From Hericium rajendrae (Eukaryota > Basidiomycota > Agaricomycetes > Russulales > Hericiaceae), in assembly GCA_033439255.1 (NCBI GenBank), contig CM065878.1, positions 1,612,001 through 1,676,000 on the forward strand: DNA of 64,000 bases. The letters are read 5' to 3'. Shown here in pieces: positions 11,464 to 23,073 of this stretch; position 1 is the first letter of the stretch; each line of letters begins with the position of its first letter. The translations under genes and the position numbers were made by a program. Below the pieces are notes generated by a model. That model saw only the letters and a program-made list of their open reading frames with translations. It was not told where the DNA came from and made no database searches.

Positions 11464-13886
11464 CATGCCCTATCCGGACACCTCGCGATTCACGAACGCG
11501 GACTTCAGCGCGCGACACCTTCCCGATCTCTCGGACACTTCCATGTCTTTCCAAATTCCCTTCGATGCACACCTCCAATCGCGCCTCGTCGACGAAAATA
11601 GTCATGACTTCCTCGACGGTCTGGATGCGAACCTCATTACTCCAATGCCCCCTCGCGGCATGCAATCGCCCTTCACGCTCGGTGAACTGACGCCTCAACA
11701 CAAGCTCAAGGTTGACCTCGAAGACGCGCTCTCGTCAACTCTCGCGGAACCCTTCACCGCACCGTCTTCGTTTAAACAGGTCGACCTTGACGACGCCGCA
11801 CCGATGACCTTTCCCAAACCATCCTCCTCTAAACAATCTGCAACACACGAATTTTTTGAGCAGCAATATCGAGAGTCTCCCAGGAGACGGACGCGGCAGA
11901 TGTCACGCAATGAGCTAGATGCGGACCCTCCCATTGATTCAAAGCCGAAGGACGCTGTTGAGAGGATAGGACGGAAAGGACGTTCGAAACGAGTGGAAAT
12001 TGATGCAACAAATATCTCGTCTGAACCCTCTGAACTATTCAAAGTTCCCGAATTGCCATATCAAGAGTCTCCGAAAAGACGTACAAGGTCTCAGGCATCC
12101 AATGATCTTGATTTGAAAGGGTCGGTCAATCTGAAGTCCAAAGGTCCTGCTGAGCCCACGATGGGCGAAAATGAACATCCAAAGCGTGCCGAAGCTACCG
12201 CACCCTTCATCGCGTCTGAGCAATTTGAAACATTCGAAGTGCCCGAGCAGCAACGTCGAGAGTCCCCAAAGAGGCGAACCAGGTCGAAGCCGTCCCGCGA
12301 TCTCGATTTGAAAGGATCTGTTGATTCGAAGTCGAAGGACACTGTCGAGCCAAGTACGGGTAGGAATGGACGTCCCCAGCCCGCAGATGTTATCGCACCG
12401 GCGCCGCCCATGAAAATCGCAGAAGTTCCAGCACCCTCTAGGAAACGACCGGTCAAGCCGAGGGGACACACATCGCGCCGGGATGGAGTGGGCAGCGGAG
12501 AGGAGCAGCTTCCACTTGCAGTCGTGAGTTCATTCAGTTCGACTCCCTCGTGTTGTCCACATCTGAATACCGCCTTCAGCCGACTTCAAAGCGACCGGTC
12601 AACGATGTGGACAGCTTCAACACAGCCCCTCCAAGTAGGCCAGAGCACATGTTCCCGGGCAAGAAGGAGGGAGGTCACGTAAGTGACAAATGCGCAAATA
12701 CGTTGTCGGAAAGGCAGATGCTTCAAACCGCAAGCCCATTTGGCGGCTTTTCGTACGTTATTTCCGCATGTCTTATACGGTAAAAACCATGCTAAATTTA
12801 ACTCATGGGCTTAGGCGTCTCGAATCGGATCGCAATGCCGTACTCACGACCAGGCTACAAACCGGAACATCCTCGACTGAGAAAACGATCGAGCCCAAAC
12901 ACCAGGACGAACTTGGACCGCTTACGGTGTCTCAATTATCACCACGGAAACAAATGGAGAACGTTGGGTACTCCGAGGACCATCCACCGCCTTCGCCCAC
13001 CCGTCCGGGTCGCAAGCGCTCCGCCTCGCCCTCAACAGATATAGATCAGTCACAGAAAGTCAGCGGGCGGGGATCCAAGAGCGAAGAGGGTCGACAAGCG
13101 AAGCGTGTCAAGACGCTCGAGCCCTCGGTGGTGAAGAATACCGTGGCTCCCCGTGCGCGATCGGGCCAGCTTCCTTCGGCCCAACAGGCTTCCCTAGGGC
13201 GCCGACCTGTCACGGGTAGCAGACGCAAGGCGGCGCCTCCGTCGCTGAAGAACTCAGGAACGCTTCGCACCAGTCGAGAACGAGGGCGCACAGTGAGCGC
13301 TGACCAGTGGCAAGATCTGTCTCGCCACCCGCCGGGCCTGATGCAGATGCAGATGCCTGATCTGAAGAAACCTGTAAGCGTCCGATCCCACTGGTGCGGG
13401 ACCCTCATTCAAATCTCTTACGTCTTCTTACAGTCCGTCACACTGCCTCCCGCGAAGCCCACTGTACCCATGGGATTTCATTTTTCGTCGGATGCAAGGA
13501 TCGAAGCCCGGAAACAGGAGGGCAACGACAAGGCTGCCGGATCGTCGTCGAGGCGCGCAGGACGCAACGTGCATCCGATACCTGACTTCAAGGCAATGCA
13601 TGCTGCAGAGGCAGAGCGTGCGGCCGCGCGACGTGAGCACATTGTGCCTGCGGTGCCATTGCCAATACATTTCAGCACGGAAGCGAGGTTGAAGGAGCGC
13701 GAGAAGTTCGATGAGTTGCGGCGCGCGAAGGAGCTGGAGCTGGAGCGACAGAAAGAGGAAAGGCGATTGCAGCAGGAACTCGAAGAGCAGAAGGAGATCA
13801 GGGAGTTAAGGAAGAAGGCCGTGCCGAAAGCGAATGTCGTCCCGGATTGGTATGCGCTTGCGCCGAAGCGCAAGGAAGAACCGTGA
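11464..13886 (+). CDS. TPX2-domain microtubule/spindle protein
   Basis: Start MPYPDTSRFTNADFSARHLP. The first long exon carries three tandem repeats of 64-65 residues, each opening with ESP(K/R)RRTR (codons at 11873, 12065 and 12260) and containing a DLKGSV-type element. Later exons are basic and Ser/Pro-rich (PTRPGRKRSASPS, RQAKRVKTLEPS). The last exon holds a TPX2-type C-terminal pattern: VPMGFHFSSDARIEARK, then PLPIHFSTEARLKEREKFDE, with a long charged helix ending KKAVPKANVVPDWYALAPKR. Known members bind microtubules and importin and help build the spindle. The repeats look like CDK-site/nuclear-signal modules. Introns at about 12523-12580 and 13373-13433 are clear; one or two in between (12630-12820) are uncertain. 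Confidence 0.8.
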
Positions 13887-15519
13887 TCTTGTTGCTCGAA
13901 GCAACGCCGGTGCAGGCCGTGTATGTAAAATTCCCAATATCTATAGGATTCGTGCTTCTTGGCAGCTCCCATATGATATGAGTCAGCTGCGTCTCCCTCG
14001 ACAACTCGCCATCTCCAACAACGACCCTTGAATGATCAGGAGGTGTGCTTTCTCTTCATTCACATTGCAGAACCCCCCGGCTTGCTCGAAACGATGGAGT
14101 GCGAAAGGCCCACGCCAGTACGAGGACACTCCGTCTTCTCAATCGAGGTCGGTCGAGCTTCCGCCCTCGACTCCCGCAGACCTCGGAAGCTTCATAACCG
14201 CACGTTTGTATGTACTGTTCAGCTGAACTTCACGAATGACTGTCAAATGCGATCCACTGCTCCAGCAGGTCGTTTTCCCAGATCGGTGATTCTTCTGAAG
14301 CGCGACGAGTCCGGCCCTGCCTGGGACTCGCAACACCCATGGAATTATCATTAGAACAGTACGTGAAGTGGGACATCGCCTCATCAAAAGTCGCCCGGCG
14401 TCAAGGCGAAATTTGAGTGAGGAACAGCGGTGGGCGCCTTGTCCAAATGAAGGCCTCCCAAAGCCCGGCGTTTGATCGACTCGCACCGCCGCCCGTCCCT
14501 CGCTCGAAAGAGCCTCCGTGGCCGTCGTTGGTGTCGCTGATTTATTATATTATAAACAGCGACGATGGATGTGGCAGGTCCAAAGTCCGCGAATTAGGCC
14601 GCCATAATAAATGGATTATCCGAATTTGCATCCGTGCATCGGCCGTGGATCTCGATACATACAGCTGCAAGGCTCCATCAATTGTGGTCTGCTAACCAAA
14701 TACGATAAGGTGGTTCTGTGGAAGCGCCTAGGAAAAGACATGGAGGTCGGGGGGCAGTGCTTGAGCTGCCGAGCGTGGTGGCCGTATCAGTAATCGGTGG
14801 GCTCGAACCCGCCCGATTGTTCAGATCGCACTGGCGCGGGCACGAGGAGTTTCAAAGATGTGACGGTGCGCATGTGGTTGTTCTCTGTCAGACAACTATA
14901 GGACGGAAGGCGTTTTGCGTGATCAAGCAAACAATGGCAGTTGCGGCGCTTGTGACTCAAAGTGATTGTCGGGACCACAACATGGCGGGTGGCCAGGATC
15001 ATGGCAGGCTTCTCTGGACAGCTCTATTCAAGCAGCTCGTGGCATCGGCGTGTTTTGACGGCGCCGTTCCTGTGACCGTATCCGAAGGTACCGGGAGGTC
15101 GGACTCCGCAGCAAGGCGGTGGAGGCGACACAGATGAGTGTAATCCTCACATCAGCGGGACGGGCTTCTGGGAGGCCTTTTGTTCGGCTTCCCTGACAGA
15201 TGCTTTGTTCCTATGTCTGCGAGCGAGCACATCAGGCGTACGAACGTTCCGATTTCGGCTAGATACAAGATAATGTCTGCTAATACGTACACAATGGGTT
15301 TCTTACGCGCAGATGGAGTCTGATTTGATGCGAGGCCTGTAGCGATTCGACGACGGGCGGAGGGGACAATGGGACGAGCGGCAACTCTTTTGAGACTCAG
15401 ACAGGTCCGACCACAGTCACGCAAAGCGTAACGCGCCGCCGAAACGATGTCATTACTGCCTTGCTATATCGGGGATCATGTACACCGGCCTATTTGCCGG
15501 AAATAGCGACCAGGACAAG
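13887..15519. other. Intergenic interval with no recognised gene
   Basis: About 1.6 kb. Short open frames occur on both strands (for example 15152-15424 minus) but none shows a family motif, plausible exons or good coding composition. An AT-rich patch TTATTATATTATAAA lies at about 14541-14555. Confidence 0.5.
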
Positions 15520-15528
15520 GATAAAAGG
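15520..15528 (+). promoter_or_regulatory. TATA-like box of the small Cys/His protein gene
   Basis: GATAAAAGG lies 95 bases before the ATG at 15624. Between them is a strongly C/T-rich leader (TCCATCCTCC, CTCTATCCCATCCTCACA), the layout seen at highly expressed fungal genes. Confidence 0.5.
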
Positions 15529-15623
15529 TGGAGTTGCGAAAGCACAGATGTTCTCCATCCTCCCCGTCTATCCAACAAGCCTACTCAGCTTCATCCCATC
15601 CTCAGCTCTATCCCATCCTCACA

Positions 15624-15830
15624 ATGCACGCTCAGACTCCCGTCGTCGCGTCTTTCAACTCCACCTCCCCCGCTCAGAACGCGTCGCGTCCGCAGTGCCA
15701 CTCGCATACCCCCACCTCGAGCCAGGCTGCCAATGACACCGACGCGTGCGTCAACATGAGCTCCCCGCAGTGCTGCCACTGCGGTTGGCGGGGCAGCCAC
15801 TCCCCGAGCTGCCCATTCCGCCGTCACTGA
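15624..15830 (+). CDS. 68-residue Ser/Thr-rich protein with a Cys/His zinc-knuckle-like tail
   Basis: Intact short frame beginning MHAQTPVVASFNSTSPAQN and ending CCHCGWRGSHSPSCPFRRH. The tail spaces its ligands C-x2-C-x5-H-x3-C, close to but not identical with the CCHC zinc-knuckle spacing. The first 45 residues are Ser/Thr/Asn/Gln-rich, with two more Cys and a His (PQCHSH). There is no signal peptide and no intron within the frame. A TATA-like box and a CT-rich leader precede it, and about 900 bases of empty sequence follow. I do not recognise the family; a metal-binding or nucleic-acid-binding role is only inference. Confidence 0.55.
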   Translation: MHAQTPVVASFNSTSPAQNASRPQCHSHTPTSSQAANDTDACVNMSSPQCCHCGWRGSHSPSCPFRRH

Positions 15831-16795
15831 TTCTCTTCCGGTGAGCCTTGTCCGTCGGTCCGAGCTTGCCTTCCATACTGATCGCGAACCCCGCATAGTC
15901 TGTCCATCGCTGTCGCATTCGCATCGCCACGCATTGTATTTTGTACCACCATCTACCCATCATATACCTCGCACGCCGTGGAGGACAAGGCGTTATTGTC
16001 GATAAGTTAATCGGGGAGGTCGGGGAGGGGGGAAGACGCTGTATGAGATCGAGTTATGGTCATTGTCATGCTGTACACATTGCTGTATTTTGATATCGCA
16101 ACTCATCAATTTGTTTGTTTCACTGGCCTTGCGACCATCATGATTTGGCCCCCTGACAGACGGTTTGCTTGTCTCTCTCGGCGGGTGGAGTTCAGGTGAT
16201 CAGCTGCAAGCTTGCTGATCATAGCCATCTAGGAACGTGGGCGGATTCGCATCCGTTATCCGTTCCCGAGCGTCCCTGGCCCGCCCCGATCTCGCATCTC
16301 GGTCCACGTGGTCCTGCTAGGCCGCTCGCGAGGACTCGCGATCGACGCGTAAACTTGTAAACGATCCCGTGGACGTGCCAAGGCGAGCAATGGCCGTTTA
16401 GAACGATCTCTGCTTGGTCTGTCCGGCGGCAACGCGTCAACGCATATCTGGATCACGATAGCAAGCCAGCCCACGAGCGGTTCTGTGACGGCCGTGCAAG
16501 GCCTATCCCCAGCGACATCGATGACGCCCGGAGCTTGATCGGTGCGCCCGAGGGATAGTGTATTCGCGATCCGTACGGCTTAGCGAAGTTATTATGTGGA
16601 GCTTCCGAGGGTTCTGTCGCCTGTGAGTAATTTGCTGCTGATTATGGTCGTCGATTGACAAAAGTGAAAAATAAATAAATAACCCAATCGGGATCGGGCA
16701 GACCGCTTATTACCCCGCACCAGGCACCGGCCAATTTGAACCTGGGGAACACATGCAAGGCGTGTCCATCCTTGCCATTCACCATTCCCACCACG
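15831..16795. other. Intergenic interval before the enoyl-CoA hydratase gene
   Basis: About 960 bases holding the presumed 3' end of the small Cys/His gene and the promoter of the next gene. Short AAATAAATAAAT track at about 16668-16680. No gene was recognised. Confidence 0.5.
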
Positions 16796-18064
16796 ATGTC
16801 CGCAGGCCCTGCCACGTTCAGCTCGCCTTGCCCCGCACATTCAGAAGAAGTGAGGGTGGTTCCCTCGGGAGCACATCATGGTTCTCTGTTTCAACCGTCC
16901 CCGCTCCTTGAATGCAATGACACCACAAATGGAATCTGATATCAAGAAGCTCTCGATTGGTTTGACGAAGAACCTGGCCTGTGGTTAGTCCTTTTCCCCC
17001 TTTTCTGCCCGCCCATCGGAAACTTCTCCTGCACAGGGCAGTGATTATCACCGGCGAGGGACGCGCATTCTGCGCTGGCGCAGACCTCAAGGCGTCAGTT
17101 CGCGTCCTTGGGCCCATTCTGACATATGCGCGTTGCTGACCATGAGCCCCCTTCAGCTGGGATGTACGACAGCAGCAGGGCCAGGCCAACGAGCAAGAGA
17201 CAACGGCAACACTGTTCAATGGCTTCGGCTCAATCTCACGCCGCGTATCTTCGAAACCGATAATCGCAGCTGTAAATGGCGGCGCATTTGGTGGGGGCGT
17301 AGAAATGATCCTCAACTGCGATCTTGTGATAGCCAGTGACCAAGCCGTCTTCGCATTGCCCGAAGTCAAGCGGGGCGTCGTCGCTGCGCAGGGCGGTACG
17401 TGACTGCCCGCTGCTGAAATCCTGTTTTCGTAAACCAAGGCCGGTACCGATTTTAGTCATTCCTAGACTCAGAGCAACCGCCGGTCATCAGGTATCAGGC
17501 TTTTCCTGAGTCATTTCGCGAAACCTGAATGAACGACGACGATCTTAGCTTGCGTCCGAGATGCTTCTACTGGGGCGCGTCGTGGGCGCGCCAGAAGCGC
17601 ACCAGCGATTCGGATTGTGCGTCGCCCGGTAGACTTCCCCATGCGCGTAATTGACTAAAATTACGGCTGCACTCGCTGTCGCGTTAGTGTCAATGCCGTC
17701 GTGCCCAAGGAGAAAGTCATCGAGACGGCCGTAGAATGGGCAGCGCAGATCACGCAGAACTCCCCCGACGCGGTCCAGTGCACCAAACGGAGCCTCGTGC
17801 TCGCCGCCCAACATGCTGACCTCGAACACGCCGTCATCGCGGCGGGCTGGAGCCCGGAGAGCAGGCGCCTCTACAGGGGGCAGAACATTAAGGTCGGTCC
17901 CTCATTCGCCCTGCACCCGATGCGGTCAGTAACCGTTTCTTAGGAGGGTCTGCGCGCGTTTTCGGAGGTGTGTGCATCGTGTATGTGGATCTCGGCACTA
18001 ATACGAGGACTCGGTGCAATAGCAAAAGCGCAAACCCAATTGGAAGAACCCTGCGAAGCTGTAG
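16796..18064 (+). CDS. Enoyl-CoA hydratase/isomerase family protein
   Basis: Crotonase-fold enzyme, usually acting in fatty-acid or branched-chain amino-acid breakdown in mitochondria or peroxisomes. Start MSAGPATFSSPCPAHSEEVR. Motifs in order: IMVLCFNRPRSLNAMTPQM, IITGEGRAFCAGADLKAW, KPIIAAVNGGAFGGGVEMIL, DLVIASDQAVFALPEVKRG (with the catalytic-position Glu), IPRLRATAGHQ, ASEMLLLGRVV, FVNAVVPKEKV, and the end EGLRAFSEQKRKPNWKNPAKL. Seven introns fit well, including late ones at about 17893-17943 and 17968-18022. The first exon needs two extra bases, at about 16862 and 16953, to keep the conserved sequence in one frame. Because all later exons are perfect, assembly slips are more likely than decay. 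Confidence 0.87.
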
Positions 18065-19594
18065 AAGGCTGCGTGGTTTCTCCCACCATCAATAACGCTG
18101 ACATCATGTACCTCGCTCTATCTGCCCGCTGACGAAACTGTATTCTGTTCTGTCCTGGGGATTCGTTTGTTGCAATATGGAAATTCGTTGACTATCGGCC
18201 GAAGTATGTTTATGATTTGTCGGAGCGTCATTTTGGCCAGGGTTGTTGCAGCTTCTCGGACAAAGCTGGCATCGCATATGACGATCGATCGCAAGCAGCG
18301 TCGTACGATGCGATACGACGTCGTGCTCGATGCAATCTCCGCAGACGTTCGGTGGAAGTAGATCTTGCAGGGCCCGCCACCGTTGCGCTGGGTCCCTGTC
18401 CTTCGCTTTGGGATTCCGGGCCACAAATGCGTTCAGCAACGATGCGTGCAGCCGCGTGTAACAGCTCGATTGCATCGTCAAGCCACCGAAAGTGCCGGTC
18501 AAAAAGGAAGGAGACGACCATTGAACAGGTTGCCCTGATGCTCGACGAACGTTTGAACATGAGCCAATGACAATATTCAGAGCGATCGGACGCGCCCACT
18601 AACAGCCTGTACATGCCTGGACGCAAAGATAGAGTACCACACCGGCTGCATCTCATCACACCATCGTCTGAGAAAAACATCCGTGGCCGGAAATTGGCCC
18701 AACTATCAACAATGTAACGGTGTATTCTGGGCTGTGGGTTGCAGTGCAGCTGGCGAAAAGCATTCCCCTTCGCGCGGCGCTGACTCAGATGCTGAACCAC
18801 AGAGAATATATCCTACTTATCCGTGGTCCGTGGGCGTGATCGAAGGACAGGAAACAAAGGTATATGATCGGTCGGTCAGCCATCTGAGTAGTGTCATTAA
18901 CTTGAGAACAGTGGGGTCGAAGCAATCCGTACCGGAAATCCACTGCACCGGAAGTATTCATGTCGCAAAGAAACTATCGGTTGCGTTCTCGGCGCTGTGA
19001 TCTACAAAGCATCCTTGGGTTGACTTAGGCCGCTGCTGAAATGTGATAGTATCAGAAGAGTCTGTGGAAACCTTGCAATGGGGAAGTGCGGTTTTCGCCG
19101 CGTTCGCAAATGGAGCACTATTGCTATGGGGAGGCCACTGATGCTGATGCTGCGTACCTTATTCACGACTGTCCTCACACGATCGGTCAGTCCCTCAGTT
19201 CTAAGAATGTTCTGGGGTGACAAGCAGCATCGACAGAAGCACTGCACACCAAACAAACGCACCGAGCCTGCCCCAAGCAGTCATCGAATAGCACCGAGTT
19301 AAGCGAGGTCTTCTGCCATCTTATGGGTTAATTTATATGTAAATACGGGTCTACTTCGCCAAGCGAAATGACACACCAACGGGGATAGATCTGGATCCTC
19401 TGCTTTTCATTTTTGTCCGGGTCGTCTGCTCGCAATGTTCATGACCTCATTGGCCGATGGGGGTCGAAGGAAAGGCAGGCGCTCATAACTCGTGTTGATG
19501 CACGAATTTACTTTTTGCGCAAGCTGCGCCGTATGACATAGGGCTGGGTACGTACATACAAGAACATATCGATACAGCGACGAACAAACTTCCC
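18065..19594. other. Interval of 1.5 kb with no recognised gene
   Basis: Minus-strand frames at 18104-18502 and 18228-18800 overlap in different phases; the first contains a Cys-bearing stretch (NVCGDCIEHD, RCQLCPRSC) but shows no known domain. A partial or decayed gene cannot be excluded. Confidence 0.45.
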
Positions 19595-20364
19595 CTAGTC
19601 CTCTTTGACGGTGCCGTCGATAAGATAGAAGACACCATTGCACGCCTGTCAGCGCGAATCGGGAGCGCTCAGCAGGTTTCAGGATGACGCAGAAAATGAG
19701 CAACGAACCTCCTTCATTTGAAGTATGCGCACATCTCCATTCAGTAGGGCCCGTTCCCATTCCGGCTTGCTGATGTCGTCATCTACTATCTCGAAAGACA
19801 CCGTCTTCTTCTCGTTCAGCGTTTGATACGGCCCAGAAGAAAGTGAAATGGGCGATTGCTGTGCATCCGGTAAGATCGCGCGAAATGAACGAGGATGGAT
19901 GAAGTGTACCGGTATAATGTGCATGGAGACCCATCGCTCGACGTTCTCTTTCGATCGTGCGTCAAATTCCTGCTCAGAGATCTCGATGCCGCTGTCTATC
20001 GGTTCTGGGTCTTGGTGACTTTAGACGCGTCCAATGGTGAGATTGGGCCTTTAGGCGCAGAGATGACGAACGTACGGTTTCCGAGCCAGAGCCATGACGG
20101 CTTTGTTGGTGGGTACCAGCAGCGTGCTCCTGGCATCGACCTCCGAGAAAAGGCGGCTTAAACCCGTGTCGCGAGCATACGAGAAGAAGATCGAAGCGGC
20201 GGGTTCGATGGTCAATAGGTCGGACAGAGTGGATTGGTATGGAGAGTAGGCGCAGCCGGCTCAGCATCTTGCGCCATATCAAAGCCAGGGATAGCGATCT
20301 GCTCGTCGAACGCTGAACTGACAAGCGAAGGTAGGAGGAAGAGCAAGGCAAGGTATGACTTCAT
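19595..20364 (-). CDS. Secreted FAS1 (fasciclin)-domain protein, Mug57/YLR001C-like
   Basis: Start ATG at 20364 gives a signal peptide (MKSYLALLFLLPSLVSSAF). The FAS1 domain follows: STLSDLLTIEPAASIFFSYA, LLVPTNKAVMALARKP, then after an intron ENVERWVSMHIIPVHFIHP, and finally the H2-like end NGVFYLIDGTVKED. Introns are at about 20005-20075 and 19648-19710. FAS1 domains mediate adhesion or act in secretory and vacuolar compartments; the single-domain fungal group includes S. pombe Mug57. One base seems to be missing at about 20237, between the leader frame (...PTLHTN) and STLSDLL; both sides are clearly coding. The nearest neighbours give no functional hint. Confidence 0.8.
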
Positions 20365-21062
20365 GGTAAGACTTCTGAACATGCAGACCACAGACAACCT
20401 CAAGTTGATGTTGTGGTGCACATCAATGACGACAAGACTCGAGGCAGAACTGGGCACGGTTGCCGCCGGCCCGCTGCTCGGACGGTATGTACCTTCGGGG
20501 CCGAACGGCCTTCCGTTGTCTGTTCGTGGAACTCATGTCGCACAAAACGATGGCGGTTGCATTATATGAGGTCAGTACGAATGGTGCCTTATCGCCTGTA
20601 TTTCGGCTGGTTCACGGCATTCCGCAAATTTATAGGTCCTTTCACGGACTGCTTGGTCGTTTCAGCGAGATAACGCCGCTGGTAAGACGGCGACGAAGAC
20701 TTCGATATGAGGACCTTCGGGTCGCTCAGAAATGTTCGCTACCTTGAACTACTTGATATCATGAGCAAGGTGCGAGCTACGCCCTTGCAAAGGCTACTCA
20801 CTAACGTGACCATTTGATATATATTTAGATGTCCAAAACCTCAAGCAACTGCATGCCGTTGCGACGACATCGATGGGGCATAGTATGATTGTCATTGATA
20901 ACCAATGGCGTTAGACAATTGCCTTTCCATATCAGAGATCCGCACATGCGTCAGCAACGGGCAGCGGGAGTCATCTTACCCACACTTTCCGTTGCTCAGG
21001 TGAGTGCGTGCCATAAGGTACCACGTTTCCCAGGGACTTCCGCACTCAACTGCTTCCATTAG
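20365..21062. other. Intergenic region upstream of the FAS1 and aldo-keto reductase genes
   Basis: Divergent spacer of about 790 bases including the promoter of the gene at 21156. Short frames only. No repeat or RNA gene was recognised. Confidence 0.5.
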
Positions 21063-21070
21063 TATAAAGG
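21063..21070 (+). promoter_or_regulatory. TATA box of the aldo-keto reductase gene
   Basis: TATAAAGG 93 bases upstream of the ATG at 21156, the usual fungal spacing. Confidence 0.6.
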
Positions 21071-21155
21071 CAGAGGCAATGGCGGAATTGATAACGACAT
21101 TTCGCCTCCCACTTCTCGCATCTTCCGCATTTCATATCCCACCAGAATCGCAAAG

Positions 21156-22774
21156 ATGTCTCAGGAGGTCAAAATTGAGTACCAGCAGAAGGACATGCCC
21201 TTCCGCAGGCTGGGTCCCAGCGGCCTGCGAGTTCCCGTCTTCTCACTGGGCGGCTGGTTGACAATTGGAGCAACAGTCAAGGGTGATCCGGTCAAGGTCC
21301 CAGGTCCTGCTATCAAATGTAGCAAGCTGTATGTCTGATCATCAAAACAGGACATCATCAAAACAGCCATCGAGAATGGAATCAACATGTTTGATGAGGC
21401 GGAGGCCTACGCCAAGGGCGAGTCTGAGCGAGAGCTGTAAGTGAAGTGAGAATGTGTCCTCTGGTGCTTCACTTATACTCTCTTGTGCAGTGGACGCGTC
21501 CTGCAGGAGCTGGGAATCCGCCGTGCTGACTTCATCCTCACCACGAAGATCTTCTGGGGCACTCGCCCTGGCCCCAATAACGCCGGCCTGTCGCGCAAGC
21601 AGTAAGTTTGCGTGAGATATCTTATTTTCGAACAGCGGCTTAAATTCTTGCAGCATCATTGAGGGTGTGAAGGAGGCATTGGAGCGTCTCCGGACTGACT
21701 ATGTCGATATTGTTTTCGCCCATCGCGCCGATCATAATGGTGAGCAGATAACTTTACTCTCACATCCACGAATATTGACGTCCTGTGATAGTCCCCATGG
21801 AAGAAGTCGTCCGTGCTTTCAGCTGGGTCATCGACCAGGGTCTGGCCTACTACTGGGGAACCTCTGAGTGGAGCGCTCGCGAAATCGAAGAAGCAAACCG
21901 TATGAATTTCTACCCAACTTCCTACTTGGAACTGACACAAATTGATAGAAATTGCACACAAGCATGGCTGGCATGCCCCGGTGGCTGAGCAGTGCCAACA
22001 TCAGTATGTTAACAAACTGTGTCGTTCTAAAGTATCTAGACCTGAACCGATCCACCCTTAGCCTTCTCCACCGCGAGCGTCCAGAGGGCGAATATGCGTA
22101 TGTTTCCTGAACTCTCGAAATCATGGACTTTTCTGCTGACATCGATGCTACAGTCCTCTTTACCATAAATATCATCTCGGAACGACTGTATTCTCTGCGC
22201 TCGCTGGTGGTCTCCTCACCGGTAAAGTATGTGTGCCTTGCATTAGATCCCGTAGAGACTCGCCAACGCAATCCTCCACAGTACAACAATGGTATTCCCG
22301 ACGGCTCTCGATTGGACACCAACAAGGATACCTTCAAGGAGCGCATCGAGAAGCTGACCTCTGAAGAGGGTAAGAAGCAGATCGAAATCGTGAAGGAGCT
22401 GACTGCCTTGGCCGAAAACGGTGGATTGATCGCACAATTGTTTAGCGTCGGGCGCTGACGACTCGTATACAGAGCTCAATTGCAAGGTCGCGCACCTGGC
22501 GCTTGCATGGGTCGCCAAGAATCCCAACACGAGCACCGTCATCTTGGGCGCGACCACTCCCGAGCAGGTCCTGGATAACCTGAAGGCGCTGGAGGTCATC
22601 CCGAAGCTGACGCCTGAGGTTCTGAAGAAAATTGAGAAGATCGTCGGGAACAAGCCGTCCGGTCCTGTGCGTTTCTATCAATATTTACATCTTTGCGTAT
22701 CCTGATCATCTGCTTTCTAGCCGTCGTACGGCCGCCCACCTTTGGATGCCTTCGGACGTCTTTTCACGTCTTAG
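21156..22774 (+). CDS. Aldo-keto reductase, voltage-gated K+ channel beta-subunit type
   Basis: NADPH-dependent oxidoreductase of the AKR6 (Kv-beta) group. Start [20 protein letters not shown]. The expected motifs occur in order: [35 protein letters not shown] (catalytic Asp and Tyr), [18 protein letters not shown] (catalytic Lys), [12 protein letters not shown] (His), [72 protein letters not shown] and the end [12 protein letters not shown]. About nine introns of 45-65 bases all join in frame. Members use aldehydes or ketones as substrates and are cytosolic in fungi, where their physiological substrate is often unknown. Confidence 0.95.
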
Positions 22775-23073
22775 ATGAGAGTAGAATAGAAATACCTATG
22801 ATGGTGTACGATCCCCGGAAGTATTCTTGAATGAATAAATGCAACAGTGTATAAGCCACTTCGTGCACATCCATGAAGTCTGAGTTTTGAAGATTTGTTG
22901 AATGACCATGTGCCAAGGGTGACTGAACCTAACCCTAATGTTATACAGTCCAGTACGTGGCTACCGCGGTGACCACCCTGCTTCGACACGTACGGCGGCT
23001 CCCACATCTTCATAACGCGACGGAACAGTGAAACCGAGCGCAACAGTTTTGTTGTCATTTGAGAAAGGAAACT

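Noticed and set aside
16796-18064. Calling the enoyl-CoA hydratase a pseudogene
   Set aside because: Only two single-base slips in one exon; all other exons, splice sites and active-site motifs are intact and similar slips occur in unrelated genes.
18104-18502. Possible zinc-finger gene from the CGDC and CQLC motifs
   Set aside because: Cys spacing fits no known finger, no exon structure was found and overlapping phases look equally plausible.
22925-22941. Telomere-like CCTAACCCTAA next to the aldo-keto reductase gene
   Set aside because: Only about one and a half units of the repeat; housekeeping genes continue on both sides, so it is chance.
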